DNA of 13,790 bases from Chitinophaga pinensis (GTDB taxonomy: Bacteria; Bacteroidota; Bacteroidia; NS11-12g; UBA9320), in assembly GCA_945890595.1 (NCBI GenBank), contig CAMDCQ010000050.1, forward strand, positions 1 to 13,790, read 5' to 3'. Of this stretch, positions 5,918 to 13,423 are shown in pieces (within the stretch, counting starts at the first letter, position 1; the number at the start of each line of letters is the position of its first letter). Made by a program: the position numbers and the translations under genes. Below the pieces are notes generated by a model. That model worked only from the letters and a program-made list of their open reading frames with translations, was not told where the DNA came from and did not search any database.

Positions 5918-8635
5918 ATGATTAAAACTTTATTTCTTGTCGTTTCCTTGCTGTTCTTGGGGTTCTTCACTTCAGCACAAACGTATACGGTATCAGGGCG
6001 GTTATTGGATGCCAACGGTCAAGGTGTTCCCTACGGTAGTATCGCATTAAGCGATAGAATTGATACGTCTACGATACAATTTTCGATAGCCAAAGAGGAC
6101 GGCAGTTTTACAATGAAAGGTATAGCCGCTGGTGATTATATTATTATCGCTGCTTCCGTCGGGTATGAGGTTGAACACAAGTTCGTTACAATCGATAATG
6201 ATTGGTCTAATTTTAAGTTAGAGATGACGAGTTCTGATATCTCTATGAAAGAAGTGATGGTGAGGGCTAAAAAGATTCCAGTGCTTATGAATGGAGATAC
6301 TGTGATTTATAACAGCAGCAGTTTTAAAACGCAATCCAATGCAAATGTGGAAGATTTAATCAAAAAAATGCCTGGGATTCAGGTGAATAAAGACGGCTCC
6401 GTTTCGGTAGAAGGACAGTCGGTAACCAAGGTTTTGATTAATGGTAAAGAATTTTTTGGAGGTAATATTGAAGCAGCGACTAAAAATCTTGACGCTTCTT
6501 TGGTGGACAAAGTGGAGGTGATAGATAAAAAAACCGATGATGACGAATTTACTGGAGAAGAAGGAAACCAGCGTGAAAAGGTCATTAATTTAGTGCTTAA
6601 AGAAAATAAGGCGCAAGGTTATTTTGGCACAATTAGAGCCGGTTATGGCAGCGATGATTACTACGATTTACAAGGAAATGTCAATTTTTTTAAAGACGAA
6701 ACACAACTCTCTATAATTGGCGGATTCAACAATATAAACCGCAATTTGTACGGATGGAAAGATATGCAGACGCTCAATACGTTTGAAATTACACCATTCA
6801 ATAATAGTCAGAACAACTGGTGGTGGAATAGTGGCGTTAAAAGTTACGAGGGTGTAGGAGCTAATTTGCACCTTGAACCGATTAAAGGCATGAAAACCGA
6901 TGTAGCCTACGTTATTACCAATGAACATAACATAAGTGAAAGTTCGACCAATTCTGAGTTGTATCTTACCAACAATAACTTGTTCTCCGACAGAGTAGAA
7001 CTGGGAAATGGAGATAAAGAAAATCACCAATTGAACATTAAAACAGAGTATGAGCCAGATACGTTGAATAGGCTTGTCTTTAGAGCGCAACTCAGTAAGG
7101 AAGTAGGACAAAATTTTGACGGTTCCCTTACATTGAATATGGATAGCGTAAGGCAGGTGCTTAATACTGGAGTAACGAGAAATGTGGAAGATCTTGGCAA
7201 TGAAAAATTGATTTCTAAAATTCATTGGACGAAAAAAAGCAGCAAGAAAACGGGGAATATGCTGCTAGCATCATTGTATTACGGTGCCTCACAAAGCAGA
7301 AATAATGCGAGCAGTTTTTTTAATACAGCCCTTTTTATGCTTGATTTTCCGACGAATGAGCCTGATTCACTTCGTAAAGAACTCACCTCATCGGAGAATA
7401 CAATAGCTACCACTGCAATGTACCAGTTTCAATTAAACACCAAATGGACCATAAAACCAGGTGTTAATTGGATGATGAGCGAGTACAATCACAATTTTTC
7501 GTGGTTGCCAGCGTCGCAAGAAAAGTTGCTTAATAATAGTCCTCAAGGTATCGTAGAATCACAAAACTTAGAATATTATATACATGTAAGTTACAAGCTA
7601 GATTCGTTTACGACTTTGTATGTGATTCCAGAACTAAATCAAGTTATTGAAAACAGAAGTTTTACTACGGATCAAGCAAATGCGTACTCGTTCCAGCAGT
7701 TTTATTTCATTCCGTACATGTTTTTAAAATCTGCAAAAGCACATAAATATGATTTCTCCTTAAATCTTCATGCTAATTTGAATAGACCCGACATTAGTCA
7801 AATATTGCCTGTGACTGATAACACAAATCCTTATAAAACCACGGTTGGAAATATCAAGTTGCAAAATTCTATGAACTATTCGTCTAATTATCGGTATCAG
7901 CGTATTTTGGGTTTAGGTAAAACAGTCTTTTTTAACGGGTGGAATTCGTTGAGCATAAATCCCGTAATCAATAGCAATGAAATAACACCACAGAATTATG
8001 CTGTATCTAGTGTTCTCAACTTTAAGAATAGAGTTTATTCAAATCAATCAGCGGGTGTTACGTGGCCCATTAAAGTAATAAAAGCGACGGTAGGTTTAGA
8101 CGTTGACTACAACTTTGGGCAAGCTTATTTTATTCAAAATTCTATCGAGATAAGAAGTCTAAATCATACTACATCCATAGGACCGAGGATACAGTTTAAT
8201 GAGTTTGATATGTGGAGTTTAGATGCGAATTATATGGTGAATAGACAAACTGGAAGTATAGGAGGCGTAAGCAATAATGGCTATTTCTATCACGAAATTG
8301 ATGCAGAATTTGTTCTGACTCCTATGGAACGATTAGAGTGGAGTACGTCATTGTATTTAGAAATATATGGAGCAAACAATGCCGTGGGAGCTAAGAGTAT
8401 ACCGATATTAAGTTCAGAAATTTCCTTCTTTATAGATAAAGATCAAAAATGGAGCATTGGTGCAAAAGCATACGATATTTTGGATAAAAATCAGAATCTT
8501 TGGAGATGGTGGAGTAACAATGGGTTTACACAAAGTCAAAGTAATGCCATACAACGTTATGTAATGGGAACCCTGACTTATAAAATCAATAAGCCCAATA
8601 AAAAAGGTAAAACAGAATCAGAATACAATTACTAG
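5918..8635 (+). CDS. TonB-dependent-receptor-like outer-membrane beta-barrel protein
   Basis: A 905-residue protein with a signal peptide (1-20, cleavage after FTSA). A carboxypeptidase-regulatory-like beta-sandwich follows at about 22-104 (YTVSGRLLDANGQGVPYGSI, DGSFTMKGIAAGDYII). A plug-like domain spans about 125-230 (NANVEDLIKKMPGIQV at 141-156, VLINGKEFF at 172-180, VEVIDKK at 199-205). The rest, from about 235 to the C terminus, alternates aromatic and polar strands as in the OMP_b-brl_3 barrel family. No TonB box or SusC signature is evident, and no SusD gene lies nearby, so glycan import by a Sus-type complex is not supported. The ligand is unknown; peptides, metals or an export or assembly role are all possible. 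The gene lies between two Fe-S protein genes, 42 bp after one and 31 bp before the other, so cotranscription is likely. This placement is unusual. Confidence 0.88.
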   Translation: MIKTLFLVVSLLFLGFFTSAQTYTVSGRLLDANGQGVPYGSIALSDRIDTSTIQFSIAKEDGSFTMKGIAAGDYIIIAASVGYEVEHKFVTIDNDWSNFKLEMTSSDISMKEVMVRAKKIPVLMNGDTVIYNSSSFKTQSNANVEDLIKKMPGIQVNKDGSVSVEGQSVTKVLINGKEFFGGNIEAATKNLDASLVDKVEVIDKKTDDDEFTGEEGNQREKVINLVLKENKAQGYFGTIRAGYGSDDYYDLQGNVNFFKDETQLSIIGGFNNINRNLYGWKDMQTLNTFEITPFNNSQNNWWWNSGVKSYEGVGANLHLEPIKGMKTDVAYVITNEHNISESSTNSELYLTNNNLFSDRVELGNGDKENHQLNIKTEYEPDTLNRLVFRAQLSKEVGQNFDGSLTLNMDSVRQVLNTGVTRNVEDLGNEKLISKIHWTKKSSKKTGNMLLASLYYGASQSRNNASSFFNTALFMLDFPTNEPDSLRKELTSSENTIATTAMYQFQLNTKWTIKPGVNWMMSEYNHNFSWLPASQEKLLNNSPQGIVESQNLEYYIHVSYKLDSFTTLYVIPELNQVIENRSFTTDQANAYSFQQFYFIPYMFLKSAKAHKYDFSLNLHANLNRPDISQILPVTDNTNPYKTTVGNIKLQNSMNYSSNYRYQRILGLGKTVFFNGWNSLSINPVINSNEITPQNYAVSSVLNFKNRVYSNQSAGVTWPIKVIKATVGLDVDYNFGQAYFIQNSIEIRSLNHTTSIGPRIQFNEFDMWSLDANYMVNRQTGSIGGVSNNGYFYHEIDAEFVLTPMERLEWSTSLYLEIYGANNAVGAKSIPILSSEISFFIDKDQKWSIGAKAYDILDKNQNLWRWWSNNGFTQSQSNAIQRYVMGTLTYKINKPNKKGKTESEYNY

Positions 8636-8666
8636 TCACGTAAAAAAATATAAATTGCAACCCGAA

Positions 8667-9458
8667 ATGAGTGAAACATTACATGTACCAACAGTAGCAG
8701 AATTAACCGCAAAAGGAGAAAAACCAGATGTTTTGTTTTGGGTGGGTTGCGCAGGAAGTTTTGACGAAAGAGCCCAAAAAATAACAAAAGCATTTGTCAA
8801 AATATTAAACAATGTTGGAATAAAATATGCCATACTAGGAACCGAAGAAAGCTGTACTGGCGACCCGGCAAAACGCGCGGGGAATGAGTTTCTGTTTCAA
8901 ATGCAAGCGATGGCAAACATTGCTACACTTAATGCTTACGAGATTACTAAAATAGTGACCACATGCCCACATTGCTTTAATACAATCAAAAATGAGTACC
9001 CTAGTTTAGGTGGTACATATGAAGTGATTCATCATACGCAATTATTGCAAGAACTCATTGACGAAGGAAAACTTACCTTCGGTGCAGATCCATTTAAGGG
9101 TAAAAAAATAACGTACCACGATAGTTGCTATTTGGGTCGAGCCAATGGAGTGTATGACGCCCCACGAAGAATCCTAGAAGCTATGGATGCCGAACTCGTA
9201 GAAATGAAACGCTGCCGTAAAAACGGATTGTGCTGTGGTGCAGGCGGTGCGCAAATGTTTAAAGAAGCGGAGTCAGGTACAAAAGAAATAAATATCGAAA
9301 GAACCCAAGAAGCTATCGCCACGGGTGCTCGTATAATATCTGCAAACTGTCCATTCTGCACAACGATGATGGGCGATGGCGTAAAGCATGCAAATATGGA
9401 AGGTCAAGTAGAAGTCTTAGACTTAGCAGAACTTGTAGCGCAAGCTAAAGATTTGTAA
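8667..9458 (+). CDS. CCG-domain (cysteine-rich) Fe-S binding oxidoreductase subunit
   Basis: A 263-residue soluble protein with two CCG domains as in HdrB, GlpC and LutA. The first has C28 (VGCAG), C63 (ESCTGDPAKRAGNE) and C100/C103 (TTCPHC). The second has C154 (HDSCYLGR), C189-C190 (GLCCGAGG) and C228/C231 (ANCPFC). In HdrB these residues bind noncubane 4Fe-4S clusters. It probably works with the membrane 4Fe-4S protein encoded at 4568, passing electrons between a thiol or organic-acid reaction and the quinone pool; the substrate is unknown. The ATG at 8667 is chosen over an in-frame TTG at 8655 because it gives the usual start and a length typical of the family. It is last in the probable operon, and a hairpin terminator follows. 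Confidence 0.92.
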   Translation: MSETLHVPTVAELTAKGEKPDVLFWVGCAGSFDERAQKITKAFVKILNNVGIKYAILGTEESCTGDPAKRAGNEFLFQMQAMANIATLNAYEITKIVTTCPHCFNTIKNEYPSLGGTYEVIHHTQLLQELIDEGKLTFGADPFKGKKITYHDSCYLGRANGVYDAPRRILEAMDAELVEMKRCRKNGLCCGAGGAQMFKEAESGTKEINIERTQEAIATGARIISANCPFCTTMMGDGVKHANMEGQVEVLDLAELVAQAKDL

Positions 9459-9483
9459 AAAATATACAAACGAATTATAATTT

Positions 9484-9519
9484 AAAGAGAGACTTCGGCT
9501 ATGCCTAGTCTCTCTTTTT
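9484..9519 (+). terminator. Terminator after the Fe-S operon, overlapping the end of the fic gene
   Basis: An 11-bp perfect stem (AAAGAGAGACT at 9484-9494 with AGTCTCTCTTT at 9507-9517) has a loop that can form an additional GGC/GCC pairing. It runs into TTTTTCTTTTT. The 3' arm encodes the last codons and stop of the convergent fic gene, whose KKKKRD tail is the reverse reading of the T tract. Confidence 0.85.
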
Positions 9520-10458
9520 CTTTTTGGCATATTCCAATACTGCTTTGGCCGTAGTATACCAGTTTCTACCTTCTTTATATGCATCTATCAGGCCTCTACG
9601 AGCTAAAAGACTCACATATTCTTGTCCGTAAGGCACTGAATTTTCTTCTACAATAGAGCTAATAGGTTTATAATCATCTGCATAGTTTTCAATATTACTC
9701 AGGTATATGTCCAAACTGCGTTCAGCAGCCTGACACATCATCAATAGTAATTTACCATATTCTCCATTGTTTGCCTCGTTTAGTGCGGCATAATACTTTT
9801 TACGGTCTGCAGTTAGAATAATAGCCGGAGGATAACCCATGCTCATCAGAAAAAGATTGTACATCAATCTGATAGTTCGTCCATTTCCGTCTGCAAATGG
9901 ATGTATCCAAACAAATTTATGGTGAAACAAAGTAGCTAGTACCACAGGATGGAAACTAGCAATTTGTGCGTTAAAGCCCAATAGTAACTCATCCATTAAG
10001 TCGGGTACTTTTAGCATGTTGGGTGGAGTAAAATTAGCACCCGCTATGCGCACACCCATAGTCCTGTAGCGACCGGCATATTCGGGCATAATGTTTTTTA
10101 ACAACAGGTAATGGATGTCACATATAGTGGCAGTTGTAAATGTAAAGTTATCGGAAACTAGGTCTTCAACTTTATGTATAGCCTCTTTGTGATTTACCAC
10201 CTCAAAGTGCTCTCGTAGAGATTTTCCTCCAACGGTTATTCCATCTTCTATTATGATTCTGGTTTCGGCAAGGGTAAGGGTGTTTCCTTCGATACTATTC
10301 GAATTATAAGTCCATTCTATAGCAAGTTCATTTCGTAATCGAGACAATGCGTCTGCGCGCAGCGGTCTATAAAGGTCTAGTTGTTTTTTTTTAGTTAAAA
10401 GTCGGTCAAGGTGCACTTGCACCTTTGTCAAGTATTTTTTATGTATCTCCCATTCCAC
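9505..10458 (-). CDS. Fic-domain protein, class II, with N-terminal inhibitory motif and C-terminal winged-helix region
   Basis: Fic enzymes usually transfer AMP from ATP to a Ser/Thr/Tyr hydroxyl of a target protein, or to themselves. The 317-residue product has the full catalytic motif HPFADGNGRTIR at 186-197. The inhibitory helix motif (S/T)xxxE(G/N) is present as S53-NSI-E57-G58, upstream of the Fic core, which makes it class II and autoinhibited. The target-binding flap region lies around 136-150. Residues 266-306 (SSIVEENSVPYGQEYVSLLARRGLIDAYKEGRNWY) look like a winged helix-turn-helix, as in many Fic proteins of this type. The frame opens with GTG at 10458; there is no in-frame ATG until residue 124, so a GTG start (or a slightly later TTG/GTG) is required. 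The promoter lies directly upstream and could give a leaderless transcript. No antitoxin gene adjoins it, as expected for class II. The cellular target is unknown. Confidence 0.93.
   Translation of the reverse strand: MEWEIHKKYLTKVQVHLDRLLTKKKQLDLYRPLRADALSRLRNELAIEWTYNSNSIEGNTLTLAETRIIIEDGITVGGKSLREHFEVVNHKEAIHKVEDLVSDNFTFTTATICDIHYLLLKNIMPEYAGRYRTMGVRIAGANFTPPNMLKVPDLMDELLLGFNAQIASFHPVVLATLFHHKFVWIHPFADGNGRTIRLMYNLFLMSMGYPPAIILTADRKKYYAALNEANNGEYGKLLLMMCQAAERSLDIYLSNIENYADDYKPISSIVEENSVPYGQEYVSLLARRGLIDAYKEGRNWYTTAKAVLEYAKKKKRD
10408..10425. promoter_or_regulatory. 18-bp palindrome inside the fic 5' coding region (possible operator)
   Basis: AAGGTGCA at 10408-10415 and TGCACCTT at 10418-10425 are perfect inverted copies around a 2-bp centre, which suits a dimeric regulator. 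It covers about codons 12-17 of fic, some 35-50 bp downstream of the promoter. It may be a chance result of the codons for K-V-Q-V-H-L. Confidence 0.3.
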
Positions 10459-10462
10459 CCCA

Positions 10463-10470
10463 CAAATATA
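10463..10470 (-). promoter_or_regulatory. Promoter of fic (-7 element, with -33 TTG)
   Basis: The minus strand reads TATATTTG, a full TAnnTTTG match. A TTG (complement of 10493-10495) lies 22 bases upstream, within the usual spacing for this phylum. The GTG start codon at 10458 lies within a few bases of the expected transcription start, implying little or no leader. Confidence 0.6.
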
Positions 10471-10503
10471 TCGGATATCCCATAAATATTCACAATCCGA
10501 TAT
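10468..10503. promoter_or_regulatory. Inverted repeat overlapping the fic promoter (possible operator)
   Basis: ATATCGGAT (10468-10476) and ATCCGATAT (10495-10503) are perfect 9-bp inverted copies 18 bp apart. The left arm overlaps the -7 element and the right arm begins at the -33 TTG, so a bound protein would block both. The right arm also contains the first base of the rlmG stop codon. The hairpin is not followed by a T tract, so a terminator is less likely. A natural candidate ligand is the winged-helix region of Fic itself; this is inference. Confidence 0.4.
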
Positions 10504-11597
10504 TATTTTTTACAAACTAAGATCTCATATTTGCCATTTTCGGCTAATTGAATCACTTCCGTAAATAACTTGGCCAAATGCGTGGTGTAGTTAAGGTGTG
10601 TGTTGGCTACAATATAAAAGGAACCATTTACCTTAAGTGCACTAGCAGCTTCGCTGAAAAGTTTTAGAGAAATCTCAATGGTATTTTCATATTCAAAATG
10701 AAATGGAGGATTGCAAAAGATAAAATCAAATTTCTCGTTTCGGCAAGCGTTTACCGTATCAGACCAATGATAGGTTACGTCATCCTTGCCTAAGTTTAGC
10801 TTTGCGGATGCAATCGCCAAAAAATTATCGTCTAATACGCTAATTAAGGATCGTGGTGCTTGTTTTCTTACGTAGGTAGCTATAACACCGTTGCCACAGG
10901 CCAAATCTAGGATTTTGTGATCGTTTAGAAACTCAGGCATATTATCCAATAAAAGACGAGTAGCTAAATCTACCTTACCAGAAGAAAATACGCCAGCATA
11001 TTGTTTAAGTGTCAGGCCTAAATCATTCGTTACAGAATGAAACAAGGGCACTTTTACAGGGGATTTTTTAGGTGATTTAAGTATTAGAAGACGTGCCTTG
11101 CGCTCTGCTAGGGATTGCGATACATCGTCAAAATAGAGTTCTGCTATTTCAATCCATTTTGCGGTAAAATTTCGGGTTAGGAAACCGCATAGAACAACAC
11201 TATTAGGACTAGATACGGCATGCAGTTGTTGCAGGTACAATTGAAAAAGGTCGGCAGATTTTGGAACCTTAACTAAAGCTAAGTTTACATTGTTAGCTTG
11301 TATTTTAAGGGGGTTACTGTGTATTACTTCTTTGGTATCTAAGCCATTGTTTTCAAGGTTTTTACGCAATGCTTTTAGTTGTGATGCTTGATTAATAACC
11401 GAATGAGGTCGGTATGCATTCAATGCAACGGCCATAGCCCCAAAAGTATCATGGGCAATCACAATTGATTTTTTATCTAATCCTAAAGCTAGGGCTGTTT
11501 TTAGAAGTAACTCATCGGCAGCGCTCCAAGGTCTCAGAGATTTATTACCAGCCTTAGGAAAACGCTGTAAGTTTATGGTTTTGTGGTCGAATTGCAT
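10503..11597 (-). CDS. rlmG: 23S rRNA (guanine-N2) methyltransferase, RlmG type
   Basis: RlmG methylates N2 of G1835 (E. coli numbering) in 23S rRNA using SAM. The 364-residue protein has the tandem methyltransferase layout of the RsmC/RlmG family. The degenerate N-terminal half has LQRFPKAGNKSLRPWSAADE (10-29) and VPKSADLFQLYLQQL (111-125), both close to the E. coli RlmG sequence as I recall it. The active C-terminal half has motif I ILDLACGNGVIA (229-240) and the base-methylating motif NPPFHF (296-301). IVANTHLNY near the end also fits. The start ATG at 11597 has a -7 element just upstream. The fic gene follows 44 bp downstream with its own promoter. RlmG is best known from gammaproteobacteria, so its origin here deserves a phylogeny. 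RsmC is the alternative, less likely given the N-terminal match. Confidence 0.85.
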   Translation of the reverse strand: MQFDHKTINLQRFPKAGNKSLRPWSAADELLLKTALALGLDKKSIVIAHDTFGAMAVALNAYRPHSVINQASQLKALRKNLENNGLDTKEVIHSNPLKIQANNVNLALVKVPKSADLFQLYLQQLHAVSSPNSVVLCGFLTRNFTAKWIEIAELYFDDVSQSLAERKARLLILKSPKKSPVKVPLFHSVTNDLGLTLKQYAGVFSSGKVDLATRLLLDNMPEFLNDHKILDLACGNGVIATYVRKQAPRSLISVLDDNFLAIASAKLNLGKDDVTYHWSDTVNACRNEKFDFIFCNPPFHFEYENTIEISLKLFSEAASALKVNGSFYIVANTHLNYTTHLAKLFTEVIQLAENGKYEILVCKK

Positions 11598-11615
11598 TCA
11601 GGTTATTAATGGGGT

Positions 11616-11623
11616 CAAAGGTA
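11616..11623 (-). promoter_or_regulatory. Bacteroidota -7 promoter element for rlmG
   Basis: The minus strand reads TACCTTTG, identical to the element before the dehydrogenase-like gene, 18 bases before the rlmG ATG. No exact -33 TTG was seen. Confidence 0.5.
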
Positions 11624-11705
11624 GGCGTATTTCTTTATGTAATAACCCGATTCTAAAAGGGGTAGTTACAAAGAGATGGGGCGTTTAACTGCCATAAATA
11701 AAAAC

Positions 11706-11713
11706 TATATTCG
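11706..11713 (+). promoter_or_regulatory. Weak -7 candidate for the FGE-like gene
   Basis: TATATTCG differs from TAnnTTTG at one base and ends 10 bases before the ATG at 11724. No -33 element is visible, so this is tentative. Confidence 0.22.
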
Positions 11714-11723
11714 TTTTTTAATC

Positions 11724-12611
11724 ATGAAAAAAACTTTCTATTTTTTACTGTTATTGCCTTTCCTATTTGCCTTCGGCAAAAATCAGAAACCACAACATTC
11801 TAAGTATCTTACCAAGCACTACGTGAAAGTGCCTGCGGGATATGTGTTTACCAATGTACAAGCGGGTGTAATGAAAATCAATAACCTAAATCCAATTAAA
11901 GATTCGTTGCCAGAATTTTTTATTGCAGCGACAGAGGTAACTAACTTCCAATGGAAAGAGTTCTTAATGTATTTAAAACAAGAAGGAAGAATGGAGGAGT
12001 ACAGAGATAACATTCTTGATACAACCGTTTGGCGGCAAATATTGGCCTTTAATGAGCCATTTGTAGATTACTACTACCAACATAAAGCATATTCAGAATA
12101 TCCTGCAGTAGGAATGACCTTAAAACAAGCACAGGCCTATGCTAATTGGTTGACAGAGATTTACGCATTAAAAAATCAAAATGTGAAAATTATCTTTAGC
12201 GTTCCGACAAAGAAACAATGGATACGGGCGGCTAGGGGAGAATCTTCAAGTGATTATCCATGGGGTGGATCATATTTGAGAAATAACAAAGGCGTTTTTC
12301 TAAGTAATCATAAAACATTAGGTACAGAAAATGTAAATACAGAAACTAGTAAAAACAAGGTAATTGTGTTATCAACAGGAGCTAAAGGTGCTGAAAGCAC
12401 AATAACAGCTCCAGCAGAATCATACTATCCAAATCAATTTGGAATTTACAATATGTCTGGCAATGTTGCCGAACTAGTATCTGACGATACCGTAGCAATG
12501 GGTGGTAGTTGGAATGATACAGGTTACGATGTGCGGGTAGAAAGTGAGCAGCCTGCTACCCAACCTAAAAGTACAATTGGGTTTAGGATAGTAGTAACAA
12601 TTGAAGAATAA
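11724..12611 (+). CDS. Exported FGE/SUMF1-fold protein without active-site cysteines (GldJ/GldK-like type)
   Basis: A 295-residue protein with an N-terminal signal peptide (MKKTFYFLLLLPFLFAFG) and no lipobox cysteine. The remainder is a formylglycine-generating-enzyme (sulfatase-modifying factor) domain: VPAGYVFTNVQAG, FFIAATEVTNFQWKEFLMYL, YPAVGMTLKQAQAYANWL, FSVPTKKQWIRAARG, YPWGG, FGIYNMSGNVAELV, AMGGSWND, GFRIVV. The whole protein contains no cysteine, so it cannot use the copper-binding cysteine pair of true FGEs. In Bacteroidota this fold is reused structurally in gliding/type IX secretion proteins (GldJ, GldK) and related periplasmic proteins, but no gld gene is nearby and this one is shorter, so neither name is given. 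The ATG at 11724 is chosen over an in-frame ATG at 11676 because it puts the signal peptide at the N terminus. It is divergent from rlmG and convergent with the barrel gene. Confidence 0.82.
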   Translation: MKKTFYFLLLLPFLFAFGKNQKPQHSKYLTKHYVKVPAGYVFTNVQAGVMKINNLNPIKDSLPEFFIAATEVTNFQWKEFLMYLKQEGRMEEYRDNILDTTVWRQILAFNEPFVDYYYQHKAYSEYPAVGMTLKQAQAYANWLTEIYALKNQNVKIIFSVPTKKQWIRAARGESSSDYPWGGSYLRNNKGVFLSNHKTLGTENVNTETSKNKVIVLSTGAKGAESTITAPAESYYPNQFGIYNMSGNVAELVSDDTVAMGGSWNDTGYDVRVESEQPATQPKSTIGFRIVVTIEE

Positions 12612-12620
12612 AGATTTAAT

Positions 12621-12628
12621 CCCCCCCC
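12621..12628. repeat. C8 homopolymer in the convergent intergenic region
   Basis: Eight consecutive Cs stand 10 bp after the stop of the FGE-like gene in an AT-rich background. The 112-bp gap (12612-12723) also holds two interleaved inverted repeats: CGGTTTT 12640-12646 with AAAACCG 12671-12677, and ATTTGATG 12655-12662 with CATCAAAT 12693-12700. I see no ordinary terminator with a T tract here. Confidence 0.5.
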
Positions 12629-12723
12629 TATCAGATTGTCGGTTTTGTCTGAATATTTGATGTAGCTAAGAAAACCGGTGGGTGTGTGACAGCATCAAAT
12701 AGAACCACAAAAACCAATTTGTT

Positions 12724-13392
12724 CTAGAATGATACGTTCAGTGAAAAAATATTTATTCCTCTAAAATTCAGCTCATTGCTTTTGTCTTTATTCCACTCAA
12801 CTTTGGTATTATTATCATAGCCTTCCCCAGTGGTTTGAAGTTTACTTAGCGCTAATGAAGGTTCTACCGCAAGTGAAAGTTTCTCCGTAAAATGATATTC
12901 GAGCCCAAACCCAATACGCAATCCCAAACTTTGAATTTCTTGCTGGTAATTATAAGAAGAAAGGCCCCAACCACTTACATAGTCTCTAGTTTCGTATTTG
13001 AATTGGTAGAACAAATCGGTGTAGCCGTATCCTCCAAATTTTCCAAAAGATCTTCCTGTTTCCGCCCCTAAACTTACTCCTGAAGCAACGGCTGTGTGCG
13101 TAAAAGTTCCGCAGTCATAGCATTCGTCTCTGTAATCAGGAAAAGAACTAGCATTTATTTCAGCGGTTGCTATTCCTCTAAGCTTTAATGCTTCATTTAT
13201 TTTTCGTTTGTAAATAACACTGTTTATGGGGTTAATATAGCCTCCAAGTCCAAGATCGTAGAGGTAATCACTTGGGCCGTATGCTTGTAACGAGAATAAA
13301 CTTACGCCTAATTCATTTTTGTTTTCTTGTGCTTTTACCAGAAAAGGAACGAATAGGAATGCTACGAAAAACAGTATGCTAGTTACTTTCAT
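12724..13392 (-). CDS. Small outer-membrane beta-barrel protein, function unknown
   Basis: A 222-residue protein with a clear signal peptide (residues 1-21, hydrophobic core ending LVKA, cleavage before QENKN). The mature part alternates hydrophobic, aromatic and glycine residues in strand-like blocks (FGKFGGYGYTDLFYQFKYETRDYV, LGLRIGFGLEYHFTEKLSLAVEPSLALSKL) and ends FSLNVSF, a terminal-aromatic strand typical of outer-membrane barrels. The size suggests 8-10 strands. Two cysteines in a CYDC motif within a probable loop could form a disulfide. I cannot assign a specific family. The ATG at 13392 is chosen to place the signal peptide; the frame extends only to a TTG at 13410. The gene begins 31 bp after dxs on the same strand. 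It may be cotranscribed or use a weak -7-like element (TTTATTTG, minus strand, 13408-13415). Confidence 0.72.
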   Translation of the reverse strand: MKVTSILFFVAFLFVPFLVKAQENKNELGVSLFSLQAYGPSDYLYDLGLGGYINPINSVIYKRKINEALKLRGIATAEINASSFPDYRDECYDCGTFTHTAVASGVSLGAETGRSFGKFGGYGYTDLFYQFKYETRDYVSGWGLSSYNYQQEIQSLGLRIGFGLEYHFTEKLSLAVEPSLALSKLQTTGEGYDNNTKVEWNKDKSNELNFRGINIFSLNVSF

Positions 13393-13423
13393 GTATGCAT
13401 ATATAAACAAATAAAACTATTTT

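Noticed and set aside
6668..7225. Open frame of 185 codons on the minus strand within the receptor gene
   Set aside because: It is antisense to the barrel region, has no motif or start signal, and its composition is what reverse reading of a barrel gene gives.
5918..8635. SusC-type polysaccharide utilisation locus together with the GH16 fragment
   Set aside because: The receptor lacks a SusC signature, no SusD gene is present, and the GH16 gene is more than 5 kb away behind a terminator.
9484..9519. The hairpin at the end of fic as part of a toxin-antitoxin RNA element
   Set aside because: Its T tract and position fit an ordinary terminator for the Fe-S operon, and class II Fic proteins carry their own inhibitory helix.
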